This document shows positions 35,021 through 41,813 of a DNA stretch of 64,000 nucleotides, one piece after another. The notes below the pieces were generated by a model. That model made no database searches. It was given only the letters and a program-made list of their open reading frames with translations, and was not told the DNA's origin. Made by a program: the position numbers and the translations under genes. This DNA is from CAYUET01 sp964443875 (lineage in GTDB: Bacteria; Auribacterota; JAFGBW01), in NCBI GenBank assembly GCA_964443875.1, contig CAYUET010000006.1, positions 1 to 64,000 of the forward strand. Reading direction: 5' to 3'. Numbering within the stretch: position 1 is the first letter of the stretch; the number at the start of each line of letters is the position of its first letter.

Positions 35021-36055
35021 ATGTCTTTTTTTTCCTCATGGACCCTTTTGCACTGGGTCGGGCTGATTTTTATCGGGATATACGGTCTGAGGGGTTTATT
35101 AAGACCGCTGACAAAAAGTCTGATCTCTTTTATTTTGTTTCCGATCACAGTGATGGCTTATGTCATTCTTCCGATTTATCTGGGTTATAAAGTTTTTCTT
35201 CTTGAAAATCTTTTAGGACTGATCAAGCTGCTTTTTATCTCCTTTTTTTTAGTCACCCTGGTTCGCTGGGCCCTCTACTTTGTTTTGGGAAAAGTATTAT
35301 GTCCGTCAGAGTCCCTAGGACGGGCTAAAATGTTTTTTATAAGACTTCCGGGGGTTCTCCTTTCGGCAGGCGAAGGTTTTTTATTATTTCTCTGCTGTTT
35401 TTGGGCTCTGGAATATTTATCCCCCCTATTTTCAAAACAGATGCCGGCAATTTATGAACAGCTGAGACATTTACCCTTTTATTCTGCGATGGAGTCAGCC
35501 AATCCTATTTATGATATTCGGGGCTCCAAATCCTTTAAAATCGTTTTAACTGTTTTTGGAGATCCTGATTCTGTTGCTAAAATGTCTGAAACCACTGTTT
35601 ATAGAAAATTTGACCATCTTCCTCTTATCCGGAAGATGAGAACAGATTCAGCCTATCAGGAGGTTTTAAAGGACGGGGATAAAAAGGCTTTATTGACACA
35701 TGATCTGACTTACCGTTTTCTAAAAGATGAGGATCTTTTTATGCTGATAACATCAGAGCCTTTTACGGAGGTCTGCAGATCTGTTCTTGGAAAAGAAGTC
35801 TTAAAGCAGATAGATGAAAAAGCCGGAATTTTTTCCGATATGAGCCTTTCTTTCAGAGGAGACAGTATCTACAGAACACGTGTTAATGAAAAAACGCTTA
35901 AGTTTGTACCGGACACGAAAATTCAGCTTAAGAGCGGATTTACAATGGAAGGACAGCTTGTCACGCAGGATGCTTCAGGTGTTTTAATGCTTATGCCTGA
36001 AGGGCAGTCCCATGTCAAAAAAGAAGATATTCTCAGCATAGAGCAGATTTCCTGA
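35021..36055 (+). CDS. CvpA-like membrane protein with soluble C-terminal domain
   Basis: The first 140 residues contain about four hydrophobic helices in the CvpA (colicin V production) arrangement: HWVGLIFIGIYGLRGLLRPL, LISFILFPITVMAYVILPIY, then a third and fourth helix. A soluble C-terminal part of about 200 residues is of unknown fold; its last 60 residues (IQLKSGFTMEGQLVTQDASG, then VHVKKEDILSIEQI-like) look like a small beta-barrel. The ATG directly follows the stop of the preceding small gene, so the two are coupled. The CvpA call is weak and based on pattern only. Confidence 0.6.
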   Translation: MSFFSSWTLLHWVGLIFIGIYGLRGLLRPLTKSLISFILFPITVMAYVILPIYLGYKVFLLENLLGLIKLLFISFFLVTLVRWALYFVLGKVLCPSESLGRAKMFFIRLPGVLLSAGEGFLLFLCCFWALEYLSPLFSKQMPAIYEQLRHLPFYSAMESANPIYDIRGSKSFKIVLTVFGDPDSVAKMSETTVYRKFDHLPLIRKMRTDSAYQEVLKDGDKKALLTHDLTYRFLKDEDLFMLITSEPFTEVCRSVLGKEVLKQIDEKAGIFSDMSLSFRGDSIYRTRVNEKTLKFVPDTKIQLKSGFTMEGQLVTQDASGVLMLMPEGQSHVKKEDILSIEQIS

Positions 36056-36060
36056 GACTT

Positions 36061-36090
36061 TTGAGAATTTTGTTTTAATCGACATATACT
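36061..36090 (+). promoter_or_regulatory. Probable promoter of tadA
   Basis: TTGAGA (36061-36066), an 18-base spacer and TATACT (36085-36090) precede the tadA start codon by about 52 bases. Confidence 0.45.
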
Positions 36091-36141
36091 TTATTTTTTG
36101 CAATTCAAGAAAAAAGTCTGAAAATTTTAAAAAGGAAGAGC

Positions 36142-36606
36142 ATGTTACTGGATGATAATTACTGGATGAAGCATGCGTTCAAACTGGCTGAAACCGCGTA
36201 TGAAAAAAAAGAAATACCTGTCGGGGCGATTATTGTTCATGATCAGATGATTATCGGCAAGGGACACAATCAGGTTGAGATGCTCAAGGATGCAACAGCT
36301 CATGCGGAAATGCTTGCCATTACCTCGGCGGCCAATTTTCTTGGAGGGTGGAGACTTGAAGGGGCGACGCTTTATGTAACCAAAGAGCCATGTCTGATGT
36401 GTGCCGGGGCGATTCTGAACTCAAGAATTTCAAAAGTAGTTTTTGGATTAAGGGATGAAAATGACGGTGCGGCAGGATCCCGTTTTGATGTGATGCGCGA
36501 ATACCGCAAGTGGTTTGTGGAGATAACGGGTGGAGTCATGCTTGAGGAGAACGAGCGTTTATTCCGGAGTTTTTTTCAGAACCTAAGGAATGGAAAAGGA
36601 AATTGA
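36142..36606 (+). CDS. tadA: tRNA-specific adenosine deaminase TadA
   Basis: TadA converts A34 to inosine in tRNA-Arg(ACG). The zinc site is complete: HAEMLAI (His and catalytic Glu) and PCLMCAGAILNSRI (two Cys). The N-terminal MKHAFKLAETAYEKKEIPVG and FGLRDENDGAAGSRFDV are typical. The length of 154 is normal. It has its own likely promoter, and its end lies against or within the start of the next small gene. Confidence 0.95.
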   Translation: MLLDDNYWMKHAFKLAETAYEKKEIPVGAIIVHDQMIIGKGHNQVEMLKDATAHAEMLAITSAANFLGGWRLEGATLYVTKEPCLMCAGAILNSRISKVVFGLRDENDGAAGSRFDVMREYRKWFVEITGGVMLEENERLFRSFFQNLRNGKGN

Positions 36607-36610
36607 ATTC

Positions 36611-37099
36611 ATGACTCTTCTGGAATGGAGTGAATTTTTAAGTTATGTGGTAACGATTGTGGGACTGCCTTTTGCCATCTGGATTTTCATTTATGAGCAA
36701 AAAAAAGAGCGGGAAAATGATGAAGAGGAAATTTATCAGAAATTATCGGATGAATATGCCGGTTTTTTAAAACTCATTCTTCAGAATTCCGATCTTCAGT
36801 TGGGTTCATTAACGGTGATTGAACTTACCCAGGAACAGGGGGAAAGGAAAATGATTTTGTTTAATCTTCTGATTTCTCTTTTTGAGAGAGCATACATTTT
36901 GGCCTATCAGGAGAACATGAGCCGGCAGAAACAAAGGCGATGGCAGTCCTGGGAAGATTATATGCTGGAATGGTGCAAAAGGGAGGACTTTCGTTCACAG
37001 CTTCCTTCGCTGCTCGTGGGAGAAGATGAAGAGTTTGTCAGATATATCGCTCAATTGACTAAAAGATCGGATGTTCTACCCTCTGTTGCTACAGTGTGA
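36611..37099 (+). CDS. Membrane-anchored protein, function unknown
   Basis: The 162-residue product begins with one hydrophobic helix (FLSYVVTIVGLPFAIWIFIY) followed by a strongly charged helical stretch (EQKKERENDEEEIYQKL) and a soluble helical domain with many Trp and Arg residues (RQKQRRWQSWEDYMLEWCKR). I do not recognise a family. The start is uncertain: ATG 36611 has AAAAGGA upstream; ATG 36590 overlaps tadA. Its end overlaps the end of the convergent GroES-like gene by 11 bases. Confidence 0.65.
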   Translation: MTLLEWSEFLSYVVTIVGLPFAIWIFIYEQKKERENDEEEIYQKLSDEYAGFLKLILQNSDLQLGSLTVIELTQEQGERKMILFNLLISLFERAYILAYQENMSRQKQRRWQSWEDYMLEWCKREDFRSQLPSLLVGEDEEFVRYIAQLTKRSDVLPSVATV

Positions 37100-37463
37100 C
37101 AACTCCGGCAATTTTGGACTCATCCCGGATGAGAATAAGAATGGCGGAATGGGGAACTACAAAGTATCTGGTTTTTTCGTGTTGTATCTCATAGGACATA
37201 TCTTTAAGGAATAAACAATAATCACCAACCCTGGCCTGAAGGGGAAAATATTTATCCTTGCCTTCCTCAATCCAGGGTTCTTTTTCAAAAGAAGAAGGAT
37301 CAATCACCGGGTACCCCGGTCCAGACTTTACAATTTTTCCGTAAAGAACTTTTTCTTTTTCCTTTACGCCAACAGGCAGATAAAGACCGCCGTCTGTTTT
37401 ATTGTTGCCATCATCCGGTTCTACAAGAAGCCGGTCTGCAATTAATATGATTTCTTTGCTCAT
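37089..37463 (-). CDS. GroES-like co-chaperonin (orphan, divergent)
   Basis: The 124-residue protein has the chaperonin-10 pattern: IILIADRLLVEPDDGNNKTD, then GGLYLPVGVKEKEKVLYG (mobile loop and GGxxLP-like motif) and KIVKSGPGYPVID. It is longer than the usual 95 residues because of an insert of about 25 residues after the GPG turn, and ends FVVPHSAILILIRDES. I chose ATG 37463; a start at 37517 would add a hydrophobic leader. No groEL is adjacent. It could be a specialised Cpn10 relative rather than the housekeeping partner. Confidence 0.75.
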   Translation of the reverse strand: MSKEIILIADRLLVEPDDGNNKTDGGLYLPVGVKEKEKVLYGKIVKSGPGYPVIDPSSFEKEPWIEEGKDKYFPLQARVGDYCLFLKDMSYEIQHEKTRYFVVPHSAILILIRDESKIAGVVTL

Positions 37464-37635
37464 GATTTTAATAAACCAAAAAAAAAGCAGCAGATCAATA
37501 AGTTTGAAATAAATCATTAATAAGAGCCGGCTTCCCAGAAAAGGCTGAAGAGGAAAAGGATTTAGAAGGGTATGTCGTAAAGTTTAGAATTCGTATTTAA
37601 AGAAAAATCATTTTAATGAGAACAGAGAGAATTAC

Positions 37636-37664
37636 TTGACTATAAACAAGGTAGCTAATATATT
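37636..37664 (+). promoter_or_regulatory. Promoter of the pilus-like operon
   Basis: TTGACT (37636-37641), a 17-base spacer and TATATT (37659-37664) make a near-consensus sigma70 promoter 48 bases before the first start codon. The operon runs without another evident promoter to the terminator at 44100-44134. Confidence 0.65.
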
Positions 37665-37711
37665 AAATTGTTTACATTAAATAAGTAATATCATCATAAA
37701 AGGCGGTACTT

Positions 37712-38320
37712 ATGAAATTACATAACAGTGTTCTGTTGATGGGGTTAATAACAGCGTTAATGTTGAACGGTATTTGCGCTGAAAAGAATAAAGCTGTTGA
37801 ATTGTACAAGGTGACAGTGGATATGAAAAAAGGTGAAACGCGTTCAGCCCTGAGAAATGCGACAACCGGAGCTCCTGCCCAGAAAGGGCAATGGGCAAGA
37901 ATCAGCGGACTTTACAAAAGTACGCCGGAATGGGCGGATGATGTCACTATGAAGATTTTCGTCTTATGCTATAATAAAGATTCCAAAAAAAAGAAAACCC
38001 GTGAAAACAGGAGTCCTTATACTCTTCTGGGCGGGAATGTAAAATATGTCAATATTCCTTCCGGCAAACAGAATCGCGGGGAACTCTTTATTCACCCCGC
38101 CACAGTCGAACGCTTTGGGGAGATTCGTGAAGTCAGGGTCGAGCTCTGGTATAAAGGGGTTCTTGAATCCACACTCATGGAGAGTTTTTCTCCAAAATCC
38201 GAAAAACAAATGAAAAGCTGGTGGACGAAATACCCTGTCCGTGAGGGCGAGCTGGTGAACAGGTACCGTTCTCCTTTCGTTTTTGATCCGGATAATTCTT
38301 CTGATCTGATCAAGGAGTAG
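37712..38320 (+). CDS. Exported pilus-locus protein, Amuc_1102-like by position
   Basis: The 202-residue protein has a signal peptide (LLMGLITALMLNGICAE). The mature part is beta-rich and basic: GQWARISGLYKSTPEWADDV, VLCYNKDSKKKK, and FGEIREVRVELWYKG. Its place as first gene, before a PilM-PilN fusion, a PilO-like protein, a TSP3-repeat protein and a secretin, matches the Akkermansia order Amuc_1102 to Amuc_1098, where the first product is a small exported protein of the pilus-like system. I rely on synteny; sequence homology to Amuc_1102 is not proven. Confidence 0.75.
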   Translation: MKLHNSVLLMGLITALMLNGICAEKNKAVELYKVTVDMKKGETRSALRNATTGAPAQKGQWARISGLYKSTPEWADDVTMKIFVLCYNKDSKKKKTRENRSPYTLLGGNVKYVNIPSGKQNRGELFIHPATVERFGEIREVRVELWYKGVLESTLMESFSPKSEKQMKSWWTKYPVREGELVNRYRSPFVFDPDNSSDLIKE

Positions 38321-38333
38321 TCATTCCTTTCGT

Positions 38334-39968
38334 ATGCTTTATTCCAACACATTTCTAGGAATTGACATAGGCACCAATACCATTAAAGTCGTTGAAATGG
38401 AAAAGGGCAAGAATGCCCCTGTGCTTTTGAATTATGCGATTTCGCCGATTCCCGGAATTGAAGCCCTGGACGATCAGAAATTATCAGAAAAAAATGAAAA
38501 AACATTTAATATTCTGAAAAGCATCCTGAAAGAAAAAAAAATGAAAGCCGCAACAGCGGCCGTATCAATTTCAAGCCGCACGGTTTTTACCCGGTTTGTA
38601 AAAATGCCTTTTTCGGATCCTAAGAAACTGGAGCGGTTGGTTCATTTTGAAGCACAGCAGCAGATTCCTTTTCCCCTGGAAGACGTTTCCTGGGATTACC
38701 AGATTGTCGGCCGGAACGAGGAACTTGAATTTGAAATTCTGATTGCCGCGATAAAAAATGAAATCCTTGATCAGCAGTATGAGTCTTTCAACCGGATCAC
38801 TGTGGATCCTGTTATTTTTGATGTCGGCTCCCTTTCAACGTATAATGCTTTATTTAACGGGCATATTAAACCTGAAGAGAAAGTCATTATTCTGGATATC
38901 GGCTTCAGCCCTACTACCATGATTATTCATCAGCCCGAAGGTTATTGGGTCAGGACGCTTTCTTTTTCCAGTTATGCCATCACCCAGACCCTGATGCAGG
39001 AATTCAATATTTCCTATGAAGAAGCGGAGTCCTTGAAATATAAAGGTTTTATCATCAGCGATTCCATGGCGGTTAAAAATGAAGAAGATGTGAATTATAA
39101 AATTAATGCGATCATCACGCAGCATGCCAAAAAATTATACATGGAGATTACGAGGTCCCTGACCTTTTATAGAAGTCAGTTTTCAGACATCGAGATTGAC
39201 CGGATTATTCTGTGCGGAGGCGGTTGCCGTTTAGACGATTTGAAGCTTTATTTAAGCTCCAAATTCAAGGTATCTGTCGATTACGCCTATCCTCTTCAAT
39301 CCATTGAGCTATCAAAAAATATGAATTTCCAGGATTTTCAGGAAGTTTCCTATCTTTTCTGTGAGGCCGTAGGTCTGGCTTTAAGAGGAATTCAGCCCTG
39401 TAAAGTGGAACTTAATCTTCTGGCTGTTTCCACGCATATAGAAACCTCAGTAAAAAAATATCTGAAATATGTGAATCTGTTTTGTTTGATTCTGATTCTT
39501 TGTTTCGGATTAAGCGGGTATTCCTTCAAGAATAAACTACAGCTGCTGGAATCCCGGAAAATTGAACTCCTGAGCCGTCATGAAAGCACAAGGTTTTTGA
39601 AAAGCAACATTGAAAAGGAAAAACAGAAGACTGCGGTTCTTGAAAAGGAAATGGGGCTTATTAAAACAATTTCCGACGGACGGTGGAAATGGATGCGATC
39701 CTATCTGGATCTTGTGAAAATTATTTTAAATGATATTTACCTGGTTTCTTTTCAGATTGGAGCCGGAAAACCGGATTATGAAAATTCAGGATGGAACGCC
39801 GGCTATCAGGATATTCTGATTTCAGGAAATGCAGGAAATATAAAAGCCCTGGATTCCTTTAAGGCGGCCCTCAATTCCTGCGGCAGTTTCAGCGAAATTG
39901 AGGTGGTTAAGGCGTCTTTTAATCAGGAAAAAATTAATTTTGAATTGCGGCTGAAGTTAAAAACATGA
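38334..39968 (+). CDS. pilM: PilM-PilN fusion ATPase of the pilus-like system (Amuc_1101-like)
   Basis: Residues 1 to about 360 are an actin-fold PilM domain: GIDIGTNTIKVVEMEKGK, VSISSRTVFTRFVKMP, EAQQQIPFPLEDVSWDYQI, ILDIGFSPTTMIIHQPEG and RIILCGGGCRLDDL. A membrane helix at about 378-400 leads into a PilN-like coiled-coil and ferredoxin-like periplasmic part. In canonical type IV pili PilM and PilN are separate proteins that link the cytoplasmic motor to the periplasm; here they are one 544-residue chain, like GspL. It overlaps the next gene by 4 bases (ATGA). Confidence 0.88.
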   Translation: MLYSNTFLGIDIGTNTIKVVEMEKGKNAPVLLNYAISPIPGIEALDDQKLSEKNEKTFNILKSILKEKKMKAATAAVSISSRTVFTRFVKMPFSDPKKLERLVHFEAQQQIPFPLEDVSWDYQIVGRNEELEFEILIAAIKNEILDQQYESFNRITVDPVIFDVGSLSTYNALFNGHIKPEEKVIILDIGFSPTTMIIHQPEGYWVRTLSFSSYAITQTLMQEFNISYEEAESLKYKGFIISDSMAVKNEEDVNYKINAIITQHAKKLYMEITRSLTFYRSQFSDIEIDRIILCGGGCRLDDLKLYLSSKFKVSVDYAYPLQSIELSKNMNFQDFQEVSYLFCEAVGLALRGIQPCKVELNLLAVSTHIETSVKKYLKYVNLFCLILILCFGLSGYSFKNKLQLLESRKIELLSRHESTRFLKSNIEKEKQKTAVLEKEMGLIKTISDGRWKWMRSYLDLVKIILNDIYLVSFQIGAGKPDYENSGWNAGYQDILISGNAGNIKALDSFKAALNSCGSFSEIEVVKASFNQEKINFELRLKLKT

Positions 39969-40717
39969 AATCGACACACCCTTTAAAATTTATGATCATG
40001 CCCTTGATTTTCCTTCTTCTGATGACAGGAACAATCGTGTTTTATTTTTCGGAGCGGGGCCAATACAAAGCCCTTGAGAATCAGATCGGTTTTGCGATTG
40101 AAGATTTCAAAACCTATCTGCAGGATCCTTCCAAGGCCCCCAGTGAGAAAGAATTAAGGGAGATAGGCCAGCATAAGAATAATCTTCAGGATGTTTTAAG
40201 TCAGATGGTGTATTCTTATAAAAGTATGGCCAGCCAGAATCCTGCATTGAATCCTCTTGAGTTTAAAGAAAAATTATTAAATCTCAACAGGGAGTATTCC
40301 AAACTGAAGATTATTTTCCCCGAAAATATGGGGTTCAGGGAATTTTCGGGATCTACGCTTCCGCAGCCGGATCAGATGCCTGTTTTGACAAGGCAGCTGC
40401 ATTTTATTATCCAGCTTCTGGACCTTCTCGTAAAAAATCATGTTGAAGCCGTGCTGGATATCAAGCGGCTTCCGGTTGAGAAAATTCAGAGTACGGTGTC
40501 CAAAAAAGATTTATTTTCAGCTTATCATCTGGGGCTTTCTTTTAAAATCAGTCATAAAAATTTTCTTTCCTTTGTTGATGAGCTTTCAACACAGACGAAT
40601 CTTATCCGTGTCCGGCAGTTTTCCATCAGCAGTAATTTTAAGCCGGAGGATACCTCTATTGAATCTCAGCTGATTACGGTCAATCTGAATCTGGCCTTAA
40701 TGGAGTATGAAATATGA
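39965..40717 (+). CDS. PilO-like periplasmic protein (Amuc_1100-like)
   Basis: The 250-residue protein has one N-terminal membrane helix (FMIMPLIFLLLMTGTIVFYF), a long coiled coil, the segment SQNPALNPLEFKEKLLNLN, and a C-terminal domain with SAYHLGLSFKISHKNFLSFV that resembles the ferredoxin-like fold of PilO/GspM. Synteny places it at the position of Akkermansia Amuc_1100, a PilO-like protein. It overlaps both neighbours by 4 bases, so translation is coupled through the cluster. Homology to Amuc_1100 was not tested. Confidence 0.78.
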   Translation: MKSTHPLKFMIMPLIFLLLMTGTIVFYFSERGQYKALENQIGFAIEDFKTYLQDPSKAPSEKELREIGQHKNNLQDVLSQMVYSYKSMASQNPALNPLEFKEKLLNLNREYSKLKIIFPENMGFREFSGSTLPQPDQMPVLTRQLHFIIQLLDLLVKNHVEAVLDIKRLPVEKIQSTVSKKDLFSAYHLGLSFKISHKNFLSFVDELSTQTNLIRVRQFSISSNFKPEDTSIESQLITVNLNLALMEYEI

Positions 40718-41766
40718 GGTGGGCCTACTGGATTGAAAAAATGATTTTGCTGGTCCTTTTGGGTGTCGCTCTGGAAGCTACCTATTATACCTATTCCGCC
40801 TGGTATGCGCCTTTACCGGAGATGTCCATCCAGGTTGTTGAAGGTTCCTGGAAGGAAGATCCGGCACGTGTATCCATGATCAAAGTCTATAAGGAGGTCC
40901 TTGAAGAAATAAGACAGCCTCAACCCTTGCTGGGAACAAACAAGGAGAGTTTCCGCAATCCCTTTACCCCCTTTGTGGATACCACATCAGACAAATTCAT
41001 TTTTTGTGACAACTGCGGAGGAAAAAACAAATGGGGTGCCCCCATCTGCGTGCATTGCGGTGCCGTTATAGCGCCTCTGCCGCTGGATACGGATGAAGAC
41101 GGGATGCCGGATTACTGGGAACTCAAATATGCCCTGAATCCTAAAGATCCTGCAGATGCCGCAATGGATCCGGATAAGGACGGACGCACCAACCTCAAGG
41201 AATTCAGGGATGGAACGGATCCTCAGCTGTCAGATCTTGAAAATGACAAGCCTGCGCCTGTGGTTACAGAATTGCCTTTTGTTCTTCAGAAAACATATCA
41301 AAAGCCAATACAGATTCAGTTCATGGGTTATCTTCTGAATATTTCCGGAGAGTATACGGTTCAGATCAACTGGGCCGGGAAAACGGATTTTTATAAAATT
41401 GGAGATGAGGTCCGCGGTTATGTGATCAAGGATTTTCAAAAAGTCGAGGACAAGGAATTCAACAATAGGACGGGGGTTGCCACTTTTACAGACAATTCTT
41501 TTATTATTTGTCAAAAAAAGAAATTCCCGCCTAAAAAATTTTTAAAACAGAAATTAGTGACAGATAATGATGTTTTTGCCAAAATTAAATTTTCCGAGAC
41601 CAAAAAGGAACAGGAGGTTTATATTGACTCTGTTATTGAAGACTCCTTTTCCGGGAAATTTTATAAGGTTAAAGATATCGGATTAACATCTGCAAAAATT
41701 ATAGTTGAGGATCAGTACAAAAAAACGTATATTTTAACGGCTCAGGCTCAGCCTATTCAGGATTAA
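40714..41766 (+). CDS. Pilus-system protein with zinc ribbon and calcium-binding repeats (Amuc_1099-like)
   Basis: The 350-residue protein starts with one membrane helix (MILLVLLGVALEATYYTYSA). At about residues 91-110 is a C-x2-C-x10-C-x2-C zinc ribbon (CDNC then CVHC). Thrombospondin type 3-like calcium loops follow: DTDEDGMPDYWELKYALNP, then MDPDKDGRTNLKEFRDGTDP. The C-terminal half is beta-rich, possibly PilP/GspC-like: DFYKIGDEVRGYVIKDF and YKVKDIGLTSAKIIVEDQ. It may connect the inner-membrane platform to the secretin. It begins within the end of the PilO-like gene. Confidence 0.78.
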   Translation: MRWAYWIEKMILLVLLGVALEATYYTYSAWYAPLPEMSIQVVEGSWKEDPARVSMIKVYKEVLEEIRQPQPLLGTNKESFRNPFTPFVDTTSDKFIFCDNCGGKNKWGAPICVHCGAVIAPLPLDTDEDGMPDYWELKYALNPKDPADAAMDPDKDGRTNLKEFRDGTDPQLSDLENDKPAPVVTELPFVLQKTYQKPIQIQFMGYLLNISGEYTVQINWAGKTDFYKIGDEVRGYVIKDFQKVEDKEFNNRTGVATFTDNSFIICQKKKFPPKKFLKQKLVTDNDVFAKIKFSETKKEQEVYIDSVIEDSFSGKFYKVKDIGLTSAKIIVEDQYKKTYILTAQAQPIQD

Positions 41767-41813
41767 AGATGAAAGCTGAAAAATAGTTGTCCACCAAGAT
41801 GAAGGAGGATCGT

